A stretch of 64,000 bases of DNA, from contig JAPNXP010000004.1 of NCBI GenBank assembly GCA_028753945.1, forward strand, positions 5,022,001-5,086,000, written 5' to 3'. Positions 55,626-63,031 of this stretch are shown one piece after another. Origin of the DNA: Hexactinellida sp. DTS-2022. Lineage: Eukaryota > Porifera > Hexactinellida. The notes beneath the pieces were generated by a model that ran no database searches, was not told the origin of the DNA, and saw only the letters and a program-made list of their open reading frames with translations. A program made the position numbers and the translations under genes. The first letter of the stretch is position 1, and every line of letters begins with the position of its first letter.

Positions 55626-55710
55626 ATTGTTGTTGTTTATAGACTTGCCTGCAACTCCCGTGCTAGAAGGTTTCGTAATCTTACAGAAGAATCCAGATAT
55701 AACAGACTAG
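38059..55710 (+). CDS. PSMD2: 26S proteasome non-ATPase subunit 2 (Rpn1), 16 exons
   Basis: Largest base subunit of the 19S regulator; docks ubiquitin receptors and shuttle factors. Exons: 38059-38145, 38367-38423, 39334-39498, 40239-40360, 41352-41588, 42195-42353, 43180-43327, 43837-44142, 44952-45088, 45982-46215, 46687-46823, 47294-47532, 50975-51143, 51404-51625, 52165-52404 and 55643-55710 (alternative identical last exon 54629-54696). All junction phases agree. The joined frame is 908 codons plus stop, equal to the human protein. Recognisable blocks: [50 protein letters not shown], the PC-repeat core ([23 protein letters not shown]), an acidic/Lys linker in exon 12, [20 protein letters not shown], and the near-invariant [20 protein letters not shown]. 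The first exon is acidic/Lys-rich. GFM2 lies in intron 12 on the other strand. Confidence 0.96.
38160..38316. mobile_element. MITE family D, copy 6 (PSMD2 intron 1)
   Basis: ACAGTCAGGTCTGCTTATTG and AGCTGACTGTA ends. It starts 15 bp after the PSMD2 exon 1 donor. Confidence 0.8.
38428..38590. mobile_element. Family A derivative (PSMD2 intron 2)
   Basis: TACAGTAGACTCCCGTTAAT, CCAGGGGACTGTAA and a TTGACTGTA end, with a diverged body. It starts 5 bp after the exon 2 donor. Confidence 0.55.
39063..39325 (+). repeat. Tandem repeat (about 75-80 bp, 3+ units) running into PSMD2 exon 3 acceptor
   Basis: The unit is TTATAACAGAATAGGATTAT, then ACACTATTATACCGGAAATTC, then TGGCTCTACTAAGCGGAGTA and TACTGTAG. 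The last partial unit (AGGATAATACACTAT) passes directly into CGCTGTAG, the acceptor of exon 3 at 39334. The TGGCTCTA.TAAGCGGAGT block is shared with family E, so the array seems to be a tandemly amplified family E fragment. Confidence 0.8.
39560..39708. mobile_element. 149-bp inverted-repeat element (CATAGGCGTCGTAAA)
   Basis: CATAGGCGTCGTAAA at the left and TTTACGACGCCTATG at the right are exact complements. The inside is G+C-rich with GCCCGGAAATGTCCGGGC. The flanking sequence GATAGCAAGGGGACTGTAGT occurs on both sides (39515 and 39715), so a larger flank was duplicated as well. Confidence 0.7.
39999..40123. mobile_element. Family G element (PSMD2 intron 3)
   Basis: The outermost ends GGGGCTGTT and AACAGCCCC define the family G termini more clearly than other copies. 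The inside has ATTACGTAACGTTTTC and TATTACAAAATGGTCAGG. Confidence 0.75.
40361..40885 (+). repeat. Tandem repeat of the exon 4 end plus 5' splice site (PSMD2 intron 4)
   Basis: The end of exon 4 with its donor (GGGGACACGAGTATATACGG) recurs inside the intron at 40421, 40525, 40629 and 40847, each followed by TAGG or TATG, giving four extra GTAGGT/GTATGT donors. Between them TATACGGTA, GCTATAGTATAG and TTCTGTTATGCTATAG words repeat. The exonic reading runs into an in-frame TAG six codons after the true junction, so use of a downstream copy would truncate the protein. Confidence 0.9.
40924..41084. mobile_element. MITE family C, copy 4 (PSMD2 intron 4)
   Basis: TACAGTGGATGCCGGTTATA and TATATCCGACATCTACTGTA. 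A family I element (about 41090-41214) and a second family C fragment (about 41215-41295) follow without a gap, so three elements are stacked before exon 5. Confidence 0.8.
41639..41791. mobile_element. MITE family F-like (PSMD2 intron 5)
   Basis: TACAGTTGAAACCGGATATT and ATATCCGGTTTCAACTGTA ends. The body repeats TGTTAAAAATATCCGATT. A shorter sibling with the same ends lies at 42949-43038 in intron 6. Confidence 0.8.
42000..42145. mobile_element. Family H-like element, GCGCG variant (PSMD2 intron 5)
   Basis: The left end GGATTTCATCCAGGCGCG and right end GGCGCGCATTAAATTTGCCTGGATGAATGC are inverted. It ends 50 bp before exon 6. The CCAGG-CGCG core resembles family H ends, but the body differs. 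Confidence 0.55.
42366..42549. mobile_element. MITE family F, copy 2 (PSMD2 intron 6, flush with donor)
   Basis: TACAGTCGAAATCGGATTAT and CCGATTTCGACTGTA. It begins 13 bp after the end of exon 6, so only GTCAGTTATATA of the original intron start remains before the transposon. Confidence 0.85.
42949..43038. mobile_element. Short family F-like MITE (PSMD2 intron 6)
   Basis: TACAGTTGAAAGCGGATATT and TATCCGGTTTCAACTGTA with only a short centre, about 90 bp in all. Confidence 0.8.
43361..43523. mobile_element. MITE family A, copy 8 (PSMD2 intron 7)
   Basis: TACAGTAGAACCTCTTTAGT and AACGAGGTTCTACTGTA ends. A partial family E element (about 43725-43812, ending TTAAGTCGACTGTA) follows nearer the exon 8 acceptor. 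Confidence 0.85.
44216..44396. mobile_element. MITE family F, copy 3 (PSMD2 intron 8)
   Basis: TTCGAAACCGGTTTTTTC at the left (outermost bases decayed) and GGTTTGACTGTA at the right. A family G element (about 44415-44590) and an ATAGCAAG repeat (about 44610-44780) come next. Confidence 0.7.
45177..45329. mobile_element. MITE family A, copy 9 (PSMD2 intron 9)
   Basis: TACAGTCGTTAGTATGGACA at the left and ACTAACGAGGTTCACCTTT at the right. Body reversed relative to copy 1. Confidence 0.7.
45481..45979 (+). repeat. Tandem repeat (about 45 bp, about 11 units) forming the PSMD2 exon 10 acceptor
   Basis: The unit is AATAAACTGTAATTGTATAA, then ACTAGACTGTCATATTACAC, then AAATC or ATCTC. The last unit changes from ATCTCAATAAACTG to ATCTCATAG|G, so the 3' splice site of exon 10 is itself part of the array. 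Confidence 0.9.
46277..46597. mobile_element. Family A-like longer element (PSMD2 intron 10)
   Basis: TACAGTAGACTCGTTAAATT and TTTAACGAGAGTCAACTGTA ends. The right part has CGGTCCCCTGGTGTTC as in family A. The left part is a repeated ACATTAA.TTCCTAT.CCAT segment not seen in other copies. Confidence 0.65.
46977..47168. mobile_element. MITE family B, copy 6 (PSMD2 intron 11)
   Basis: The left side is degraded (TACAGTCATTAATAGC). The body GGATATAACGAAATAACCGC and right end TATAACGAGAGTTCAGTGTA are clear. Confidence 0.65.
48013..50295 (-). CDS. GFM2: Mitochondrial ribosome-releasing/recycling GTPase EF-G2
   Basis: With MRRF, splits mitochondrial ribosomes after termination. Single open exon of 760 residues (human 779). 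A basic, hydrophobic presequence ([20 protein letters not shown]) precedes the G domain: P-loop AHIDAGKT with the preceding NIGIL, switch region with [24 protein letters not shown], and NKMD. Domain II carries [11 protein letters not shown], domain III has [23 protein letters not shown] sequence ([15 protein letters not shown] here), domain IV is present, and a G-like domain V includes [19 protein letters not shown]. Motifs fit GFM2 rather than GFM1 (TFDW-type switch segment, long divergent domain II-III). The gene lies entirely inside PSMD2 intron 12 (47533-50974) in the opposite direction. Its upstream flank reaches the family G and H fragments at 50.55-50.82 kb. Confidence 0.92.
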   Translation of the reverse strand: MSQKLLALYRYRFQHIFLIQRARQYGSNNKGVLACSDLTKLRNIGILAHIDAGKTSTTECMLYHAGLVKKIGRIDDGNTRMDFMRQERERGITINAASIAFDWLGHTVNLIDTPGHVDFNFEVERCLHVLDSAVLVLDGTEGVQAQTISINKQMSDWGLPRIIYTNKMDRKTANFGQSINALRKELDVNPVVSSRPVYIEGKFRGVVDLISMIANIHTNNSREKYPVIINGEYNDDVIRMGVRPEDLDAVVKSRIELVEELVSFDDKLLEEYFEGKTPSIQHLKSLFRSCCIRQLVSPVLCGSATTNIGNDLLLDAIIDYLPSPEDRIESHFPANFRHDPNSPLVAYAFKVTQDKNRGSLVYLRVYSGMLRSHSHIYRLNTGEKERVNRVLLSQAGDLREISAVGPGNIGVAVGLSDTETGDVITDDKQTLTSIREQIELASLRYSEGTACPSEQWLYHLTRLNVPDAVFYCTLYVDSREEEKELVAALKELTAEDPSLRYRIDENTEDLIVSGMGDLHLQILIDRLKHEYRIIVRLGKLNIAYQEVPIRDTMELYRTESNIGGTNQTIEIGLRVYPSKCPGNNIRVINKLGKEVLIREEQLKAVNNAVRAVCIGGGPLLNGPVTELSVELTDFWYEYEVSLNLISYATRECLVRALLNSELRLYEPVMKVEIKLSEEYVENVLADLSRNRRAVIKRVVTDERASYLEAEVPLEHLLEYSNVVRGLTSGYGDYSSRFLTYKRVGAEHQKEVVERHKGLIK
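50553..50815. mobile_element. Family G element followed by a family H fragment (PSMD2 intron 12)
   Basis: GTGGCCGTTCAAACATTACG to GGAAGCGTTACATAACGTT is family G. It is joined to ATACAGCATTTGTAAATACG, CTCCTAATCCTGG and GAGAGGATTCCAAATTTTCG of family H. Both lie between the GFM2 start and PSMD2 exon 13. Confidence 0.65.
51715..51905. mobile_element. Family H element (PSMD2 intron 14)
   Basis: Contains AACACTCCTAACTGTCC, CGCCTAAAAGGTTAGTTTTG, TTTTCGCGCTCCTAAACGC and GGCGCGCTCCTGGATAA. It has interrupted a family I element (TAACTCGGTTATAACCAGGG on one side; CCTGGTTATAACGTACTTGG on the other). Confidence 0.6.
52429..54487 (+). repeat. 16-bp minisatellite array 1 (PSMD2 intron 15), about 128 units
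   Basis: The unit is ACATGTTACAAACRTA, head to tail with almost no length variation. Variable positions are G/A in RTA, T/C in GTTAC/GTCAC, and rare GCTAC and GTTATA variants. The variant pattern repeats at a 464-bp (29-unit) period: the rare GCTAC unit occurs at 53873 and again at 54337 in the same context. The array starts 24 bp after the donor of exon 15. Confidence 0.97.
54520..54628 (+). repeat. TTA/TTG microsatellite before terminal exon copy 1
   Basis: TTATTATTA passes into a long TTGTTG run with TTATTG interruptions, ending at TTTATAG. It supplies the T-rich tract of the acceptor. The second copy (55534-55642) has one extra TTA. Confidence 0.9.
54629..54696 (+). other. PSMD2: PSMD2 terminal exon, copy 1
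   Basis: ACTTGCCTGCAACTCCCGTG through to TAG. It is identical in sequence to the copy at 55643-55710, with the same acceptor. It encodes the conserved C-terminus ([14 protein letters not shown]...). The stop codon is followed immediately by minisatellite units with no evident poly(A) signal nearby, so a transcript ending here would need a signal farther on. Confidence 0.95.
54697..55499 (+). repeat. 16-bp minisatellite array 2, about 50 units
   Basis: Same unit as array 1. The last part of the array, including the GCTAC variant at 55348 and the closing GTTATAAAGCCGGACC, matches 54337-54495 at an offset of 1011 bp. The duplicated block therefore includes the array end, microsatellite and exon. 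Confidence 0.96.
55643..55710 (+). other. PSMD2: PSMD2 terminal exon, copy 2
   Basis: Identical to copy 1. It is followed by non-repetitive sequence (ATTGAGTATTTATACTATAA), so this is probably the ancestral or functional last exon with the real 3' UTR. Confidence 0.9.
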
Positions 55711-55874
55711 ATTGAGTATTTATACTATAAAGCTAGTTGTGTAGTATTCTCTGTAGAGTCTGATCATAGATATGAGATTTGGTTGTAGGCTTATTTGCTG
55801 TTAACTGTCGCATCCATAAAACGGGGATCTTAATTAGTAGTTTAGTACACGATTTATCCACCTGACTTCCTTTA

Positions 55875-56235
55875 TACAGTCAGGTTATTTCGTTATTAAT
55901 TTAAGGCACCATATTTGTCTTCATAATAGCGAGACTTGATAATAAGCGAACTAACTTAATACAAACCCTATGTAAGTTGTTAAATTGGGACCATAGGGCT
56001 TGTTCACAATACAGTAGAACTTCGTTAGTACGATCACCAGTTTACTGTTGAAATGCGTTCGATTTATCCGGAATTCGCATTAACCAATATCATTTTATTT
56101 GAGAAGCTTTGAGTGTGACTGAAATAGTGTTCTTATTAACCGGAATTTTGTATTCACCTTGTTCGTACTATACTAACGAGGTTCTACTGTATTAAGCAGC
56201 CGATAAATTGTTCACAATTAGTAGACCTGACTGTA
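55875..56235. mobile_element. MITE family D, copy 7, split by family A
   Basis: TACAGTCAGGTTATTTCGTT at the left and AGTAGACCTGACTGTA at the right. The sequence is continuous if 56010-56191 is removed, leaving one TA. Confidence 0.85.
56010..56191. mobile_element. MITE family A, copy 10 (nested in D)
   Basis: TACAGTAGAACTTCGTTAGT and AACGAGGTTCTACTGTA with a TA at both outer ends, as expected for TA target duplication. Confidence 0.88.
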
Positions 56236-56242
56236 TTAATCA

Positions 56243-56394
56243 GTGTAAAGTGTACATACTATATTAGAATGTACATAAATTAGAATTATAGTGTACATAA
56301 ATTAGAATTAAGTGTACATACATTAGAATTAAGTGTACATACATTAGAATTAAGGTGTACGTACTAAATTAGAATTAAATTCTACTAAATTAGA
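56243..56394 (+). repeat. 22-bp tandem repeat leading into the SNW1 start codon
   Basis: Six or seven units of GTGTACATACATTAGAATTA with small variants. The last unit reads ATTAGAATG, and the ATG of SNW1 is the ATG of that unit; the same TTAGAATG occurs in the first unit at about 56262. Confidence 0.85.
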
Positions 56395-59300
56395 ATGTCT
56401 TTACCAAACATACTCCCCGCGCCCACACAAACATTCCAAGAGCCGCCTTCGTATCGAGGGGCGGCCACACACAACCACACTCTCCAATCTCTCCCCAAAC
56501 CCGGGCCCCCCGTCTACGGGGCCCGAAAGGGTTGGATTCCCCGCTCGTTAGAAGATTTCGGGGACGGGGGAGCTTTTCCGGAGATCCCGGTTGCCCAGTA
56601 CCCAATGAATATGGGCAGGAAGCCCTCTGGCAACAACAACAGGAGTATTATCCCAATGCAGATGGATAAGGAGGGACACATTAAGTACGATGCTGTTGTA
56701 TTGCAGGGACAGAGGAAGGAAAAGGTTTGTTTATTCTATTGTACAGTAGCTCTCGTTAATACTACAGTCGAAACCGGGTTTTTCTATTAGCAAGTTATTT
56801 TCAGTTCCCAAGCGAGCATTAATGTTAATTCTGTTCCTCTAATAGCAAGTTCGCCTAATATTAGCAAAGCAAATTTATTAAGCAAAGTTGACTGTAATTC
56901 TATACCAATGTTAAGAAATCGGTTGCTTTACTGCTGCTAGATTCATTCAAAAATCAAAAACTGATGTTTTTAACGGATTTTGGATAATTTGCCTGTTCGT
57001 ATATAACTTTACTGCTTTACTGCGACTAGCGTACAGTGGAACACCACTGTACATATAGCTTTACTAAATAGATAATTTGCCTGTACATATAGCTTTCCCG
57101 TTGCTCCCTAGGTAGTGCACACTAAGCCCCAGGACGCCCGTCCCGCCATCAGAGCCCTCGCCACCAAGGCCGACAAGACCGGACAGCTGTCCCGCCCCGA
57201 CGAGGAGGAGGTGGACAAGACCACCGAAGAGACGCGCCTCGCGCTGGAGAAGATAATACAGACCAAGATATCAGCTGCGCTCCCGGCTAAAACAGCTGAC
57301 AAACGAGCGCCGGTAGAGTACATTCGCTACACGCCAGCGCTGCAGGGAGAACAGTTTAACTCGGGCTGTAAACAGAGACTCATTCACATGGTGGAGCTGC
57401 AGACGGATCCCATGGAGCCTCCGAGGTTCTCGGTTAACAAGAAGATACCCCGGGGGCCCCCCTCCCCTCCTGTCCCAGTGCTGCACTCTCCCACGCGAAA
57501 GGTAGCATTCCTGTGGTAGATACCTAACTACCGTATACAGTGTATTATACAGCCATTTGTAAATACGCTCCTAATCCTGGTCTGATCCAAATTTCATACG
57601 CCTAAATCACAAATTAATATTACGGTATAGGAGAGGATTCAAAATTTTCGCGCTCCTAATTAAAATTTTCCAAAAAATCATACTCCAATTGTAGCGTCTC
57701 GCGCTCCTGGATAATTCCTTCTACATAATACAGTATTGCTCACTAGGTTAGTGATTAGTGACGATTAGTAAAATTGTACGAATTGTTTACTACTTGTCAA
57801 CAGTTCTTAAAATTGCTACAGTAGATGTTGGATCTAAGAACATTCTACTGAAAAACGGTTGCATATACCCTACATAATTACCCCGGTTATAAGAACATTA
57901 TATACAATTCCCTATGATGTTATTATAACCAACATCCACTGTATTGTTATTAATCATCGCGCTCCTGGATATTTCCTTGTACATATTATAAACACTGACA
58001 TAACTATTCCCCACTACAGTTGCTACATACTATACTATTACAATACGACTCGCTAGGTTACAGCAAAGGAACAACAGGACTGGAAGATCCCCCCCTCCGT
58101 CTCGAACTGGAAGAACCCCCGCGGGTTCACGATCCCACTCGACAAGCGCTTGGCCGCGGACGGACGCGGGCTACAAGATCCGCACATTAACGATAACTTT
58201 GCTAAACTCTCTCAGTCGCTCTACGCGGCAGATAGGAAGGCCAGACAGGCTATCGAGATGCGGTACCAGATAGAGAAGAAGTTTGAAGAGAAACTTAATG
58301 CGAAGCGGGAGAAAGATCTGGAGAGGATTGCTAAACTAGCCAGGGAGAAGTTAGTTATACGTATTATACAGGCATTCTTATATTCCTGTTAAACGTAATG
58401 GTTTTAGGCAATTGCTAATACAGCAATATAAACTCTCGTTATACAAATTACGAAATATACGGTATTTATTCCCAGACGGGTAAAAAGATTAATTTACTTT
58501 TGAGGAAATTCGATTTTATCGAAGTAAACGATGGTCACTTCGTTATAACTGTATTAGACTTGATTAATGGAAGTGTTCGATTATACAAACACACTTGACT
58601 TTTCCAATGTTACCATAGATTAGTTCAGCCTTAAGTTTGCTTGGTAATCGGCGAACTTGCTATTATAAGAACAGAATTAACATTAAATGCTCGCTTGATG
58701 ACTAAAAATAAATTGCTAAATAGGGGAATATATTAGCACTATTGTATTAGAGCACTATAGTAATAACTTATTATATCAATTCCTACTAGAATGCTACTGA
58801 CTGCTATTAAGTTTGTATTATTGTTTGTAGACGCGTTGGTATCCGCACGGTGGCGGCTACTGACCAGGAGCAGGAGGAGGTCCTGGAGAGAGAAGACATA
58901 AAGTACGAGCGACACAAAGACAGAGAGAGACAGAAGAGACTGACCAGGGCAGGCGGCGATAAGAGCGGGAAAACAGACCGCGGCAAAGACAGAGATATAT
59001 CAGAGAAAATAGCCCTGGGGATGCCGGCTAAATCAAATGGGAAAGAAGATTTCTTTGATCAGAGATTGTTTGATCAGAACAAGGGGCTTAGTTCGGGTTA
59101 TGGATTTGAAGATGACACTTATAACGTGTACGATAAGCCGTTTAAACAAGGGGGGTCCATGGCTGATAAGATATACAGACCTAGGAAGGATATTGACCAG
59201 GAAATATATGGAGACGAAGACGGACAAAAGGCTATGGGAAAACGATTTGAAGCCGATCGTCCTTTCTCTGGTGTCGATACTGAAGTCCCTAGAACTTCAG

Positions 59301-59419
59301 GACCTGTGCAATTCGCGAAGGAACAAGATCCGTTTGATATAAATAAGTTCTTACAACATGTGAAGCGATCGGGAGTCACTATTGATAAAGAACCTGAAAG
59401 TAAGAAATCGAGGTATTAA
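56395..59419 (+). CDS. SNW1: SNW domain-containing protein 1 (SKIP, spliceosome and transcription co-regulator)
   Basis: Spliceosomal protein (Prp45 orthologue) and coactivator. Four exons: 56395-56724, 57112-57501, 58057-58349 and 58831-59419, with phases 0, 0 and 2, giving 533 residues (human 536). Exon 1 carries GWIPRSLEDFGDGGAFPEI and the QYPMNMGRK block. Exon 2 starts the SNW domain: RPDEEEVDKTTEETRLALEK, YIRYTPALQGEQFNSG, QTDPMEPPRF and IPRGPPSPPVPVLHSP. Exon 3 has the name-giving SNWKN and IPLDKRLAADGRGLQ, followed by a charged helix. Exon 4 covers the acidic/Arg-rich C-terminal part with EREDIKYERHKDRERQK, YDKPF and GPVQF.KEQDPFDINKFL. No domain is missing. Exons 1-3 are G+C-rich, and the first half of exon 4 is also rich while its end is A+T-rich. 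Confidence 0.95.
57546..57722. mobile_element. Family H element (SNW1 intron 2)
   Basis: ATACAGCCATTTGTAAATAC, GCTCCTAATCCTGGTCTGAT, GAGAGGATTCAAAATTTTCG and TCTCGCGCTCCTGGATAATT in order. It is the cleanest complete copy of this family here. Confidence 0.75.
57817..57943. mobile_element. MITE family C, copy 5 (SNW1 intron 2)
   Basis: TACAGTAGATGTTGGATCTA and AACCAACATCCACTGTA ends. Confidence 0.8.
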
Positions 59420-59564
59420 TATGAGGTGTAGTGTGTTGTGAATTTAAGTCTTTAGCTATTAATACTATACAGATATTCTCAGATTAACATTAATTAATTA
59501 CTGTCAGTTCAATCTAATATTCTAACTTGATACTCTCTATTCGTTTGAGGTACATATATGTAAT

Positions 59565-59722
59565 TACAGTAGAACCTCGTTAATACGAACAGGGTTATAC
59601 GATACTATTTCAGTCCCCTTCAAAGCCTTTTCAATATAAATGATATTGGTTAATGCAAATTTCGGATAAGACGAACGCATTTTGACTGTCCCCTGGTGTT
59701 CGACTAACGAGGTTCTACTCTA
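59565..59722. mobile_element. MITE family A, copy 11
   Basis: TACAGTAGAACCTCGTTAAT and AACGAGGTTCTACTCTA ends. It lies downstream of SNW1. The rest of 59420-60503 holds A+T-rich sequence, one family H element and nothing else I can identify. Confidence 0.85.
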
Positions 59723-60025
59723 ATTACTAATTTGTATAAGCTAGCAATTGCTAGCAAACTTAACCAATTAAGACACTAATTTGTAAGAATTACATGCTAA
59801 TTCTCTGAAAATAACAATATTACAAATATACTAATTCTTATTTATGCTAATTCCATCAAAAAATACACACTTTCTATTGACGTAACATGAAACAATCAAT
59901 TAGTCTAACAAATATATTTTATGATCATTATAACAGTATCATACTTATGTAAATGATGTTATAAACTGCTAATTGAATTGTATTTCTTAACCACTTAATA
60001 ATAGAGGAACACTTCAGTGTATTTA

Positions 60026-60197
60026 AACAGTCATTTGTAAATATGCTCTTAATCCTGGTCTGATCCAATTTTCAACGCCTAAATAACAAATAATGTTGCG
60101 GTATAGGAGAAGATACCAAATTTTCGCGCTCCTAAATTCAAATTCCAAAATCATACTCCAAAAGGAGCGTCTCGCACTCCTGGATAATTCCTTGCAA
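60026..60197. mobile_element. Family H element between SNW1 and BECN1
   Basis: ACAGTCATTTGTAAATATGC, CTTAATCCTGGTCTGATCC, TTTTCGCGCTCCTAAATTC and GTCTCGCACTCCTGGATAAT. Nearly full length and parallel to the copy at 57546. Confidence 0.7.
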
Positions 60198-60503
60198 GTT
60201 TATAACCTCAATACCATCACTGTCTAATTTCCGGGAATTTAAACCCCTGACTTGTTTGTTAATTCATCAGTTATAATATGATATTATGATAAATCTCTTA
60301 GTTGCCAATTAAAAGTGAAAATGAAAGTGTTTTTTTTTGTTTTTTATACCTTGGACCCCAGGGCATTACTGGGCATATATGTCTTTTAATAAGTTATGAT
60401 AAGTTATATAAGTTATTAATTAACCTCTCTTGTTAGCTCTCTTTGTTAGGCTCCTGGGTAATCATTGCTTGTTTGTCTACCTCTAAGTTAGAACTTAGAT
60501 ATT

Positions 60504-62800
60504 ATGGCCACGGTAGGATCAGCTGTTCCCACTAACCCGTCTCTGTTCCTGTGTCAGCATTGTCAGAAGCTAATATCCCTGCACTCTTCTCTGTACGGAC
60601 ACATCGACATAGCCAGTATAGGCATCAGGGACACACACAGCAGCGAAGTGAGTATTGGAACTTATCCTGTATAGTAGGCATTATTTTAAGGTTGAGGCCT
60701 TGGTATAACTCAACACTGCAGAGGCCGCGGCCGACCCGAATCGTGGTGTAAAAAATATTGGTGCAAATTTTACATATCCCAACCTCTTCTACCGTGGACC
60801 CCCTATAGTAAATATTAGACATTCTGTGGACCCCCTCCCATTGACCGTAATACATATATACAGTCGAACCTCGTTAGTACGAAGTTACGAACATGGTTAA
60901 TACGTAATTCCGGTTAATGAGAACACTATTCAGTCCCCTTCAAAGCCTTTTCAATACAAATGATATTGATATTGGTTAATACGAATTCCTAATAAGGCGA
61001 AACGCATTTGACGGACCCCTGGTGTTCGTACTAACGAGGTTCTACATATACAAACTGGACATGTAGTACAGTCAACATTAATTAATTCGAACACTCAGGG
61101 AAAAAAATTGTCGAATTAGCGAATTTTCGAATTATCGAACAGATATTGCATGGTAGGGGCTTACAAGGGAAAACAAATTGTTCATTTAGTGAAATTTCGT
61201 TATAACGGTTGTATACTGTATATACATATAACCGGTACAACTGCCTATAGAGCCTAATAACAATAGAGGAGCCTCTGCCAGACCCTAAGATAGAGCGCCG
61301 CCTAATCCTCAGTCCCCTGTCCCTCCCCTTCCCGCCCTCTCAGTTCCCAGCTGCCGATCAGCTGTTCGACTTGTTAAGCAGGAACTCCCGCGTGGACCAC
61401 CCGCTATGCGAGGACTGCGGGAAGTCACTCGTAGAGAGTCTCGAGATAGCGCTGAGACAATCCGAGACGGATAACAAGGCGTACGAGACGTACCTCCGGA
61501 CCATGGACGGGGAGGAGGGAGGCGAGGGGGTAGCGGGGGTGGAGGAGGAACTGAGGGTCTGTGGACAGGAAGAGAGAGATATGAGGAGACAGCTGGAGGA
61601 GCTGGAGCTGGAGAGAATACAGATAGAGGTACAGTCTGTTCTCTCTAATTGTCCACTTTTCTAATAGTCAACTTATTTCATGGCGAATCAACTATTACTA
61701 TATATGTAATAGTCCATGTTCTTTTGCCCACTCAACTGTACGTATATTATACTTATAGCATTAGTGACATGTCTGTTCTTATTTAATTATACGTACAGTA
61801 GATCTTCGTTAGTATGACCACAATTTTTTGGACCTTTCAAACGATTTTCAAAACAAATGACACTGGTTAATATGGATTTCGAATAAACTGAACCATATAG
61901 CCGAACAAATTTTGACGTCCCTTGGTGTTTGTATTAACGAGGTTCTACTGTAATTATAATAAGCTGAAATTTAACATTCCTTGCGATTATGATTTTATTA
62001 TAAACTGGCTATACAATGTACCGTAGTATGAATATGCATTATTATGATTGTTATTGTTGTTGTTTATCTCCACTATCAACACTTATCCGTAGGAAGATAT
62101 AAAAGCCCAAGAAGAGAAAGAGAAAGGAATTTGCGAGAAGGAGGCTGTCTACTGGAAGGAGTTCAACGAGTTTCTGAAACAACATTTACAATTCCAGGAC
62201 GAGGAGCAGAGTGTTGGTAACCAACTCCATTACGTCACAGCTCAGCTTAACAAACTGAAGAAAACCAACGTCCTAAACAGTGCATTCCATATATGGCATA
62301 ACGGACATTTCGGTACAATTAACGGCTTTCGGTTAGGTCGACTCCCGAGTGTATCAGTTGAATGGAATGAAATTAACGCGGGCTTGGGACAAGCTGTTCT
62401 CCTATTACATTGCTTGGGAAAGAAATGTAATATTGAGTTCACAAATTTCCGTCCTATTCCATACGGGAACCATTCGTATGTAGAAGAAATAGCCACCAAA
62501 CGAGATCTGCCTTTATATAGCACTCAATCGCTTCGGATATTCGCAGATACAAAGTTCGATAATGGACTAGTAGCTTTCTTAGACTGTGTGAATCAGTTTA
62601 AATATTCGTTGGAGAGTCGAGACGCTCATGTGTCTTTGCCTTACAAGATTGAGAGAGATAAAATAGGGAGTGAGGAATCTGGGTTTTATTCAATAAGAAG
62701 ACAATTAAACTCTGATGAACATTGGACTAAATCTCTGAAATTTATGCTCACAGATTTACGCTGGGGACTTACAATACTAGCTGCTAACCCTGATCTGTAG
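60504..62800 (+). CDS. BECN1: Beclin 1 (Vps30/Atg6), PI3-kinase complex subunit for autophagy
   Basis: Scaffold of the Vps34 complex. Three exons: 60504-60647, 61251-61628 and 62093-62800, all phase 0, giving 409 residues (human 450). The N-terminal zinc-ribbon half CQHC (Cys17, Cys20) is present. A short region with DQLFDLLSRN follows (about 84-92, the position of BH3), then RVDHPLCEDC (Cys101, Cys104). The coiled coil runs about 110-215. The evolutionarily conserved domain starts at LNKLKKTNVLNSAFHIWHNG and includes FGTINGFRLGRLPSVSVEWN, IPYGNHSYVEE, VAFLDCVNQF and WTKSLKFMLTDLRWGL. The aromatic-finger position reads LRIFAD (321-326) where vertebrates have LRFFWD. The region before BH3 is shortened by about 35 residues. 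Confidence 0.95.
60859..61046. mobile_element. MITE family A, copy 12 (BECN1 intron 1)
   Basis: TACAGTCGAACCTCGTTAGT at the left, ACTAACGAGGTTCTACATA at the right. A second type (ACAGTCAACATTAATTAATT to TATAACGGTTGTATACTGTA, about 61078-61219) follows and ends about 30 bp before exon 2. Confidence 0.75.
61794..61952. mobile_element. MITE family A, copy 13 (BECN1 intron 2)
   Basis: TACAGTAGATCTTCGTTAGT and AACGAGGTTCTACTGTA ends with a diverged body. Confidence 0.8.
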
Positions 62801-62879
62801 TTATACGAACAGTTATGTTCTTTGGAAGTATAGTGACATTTGTAGAAATATATAGAGAAGTGTAACTATTCGTTTGGTT

Positions 62880-63026
62880 AAGAGTTTATTATGAACATTC
62901 AAGGGAATAATATTGTGTTTATAATAGAGGGACTTCATATTAAGCGAACTCAACTTAATACGAACCCTATGTAAGTTGTTAAATTGGGACCATAGGGCTT
63001 GTTCATAATAAGCAGACCTGACTGTA
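62880..63026. mobile_element. MITE family D, copy 8 (left end lost)
   Basis: The body from TTATGAACATTCAAGGGA to TAAGCAGACCTGACTGTA is present. The left terminus is not recognisable. Confidence 0.7.
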
Positions 63027-63031
63027 TACAT

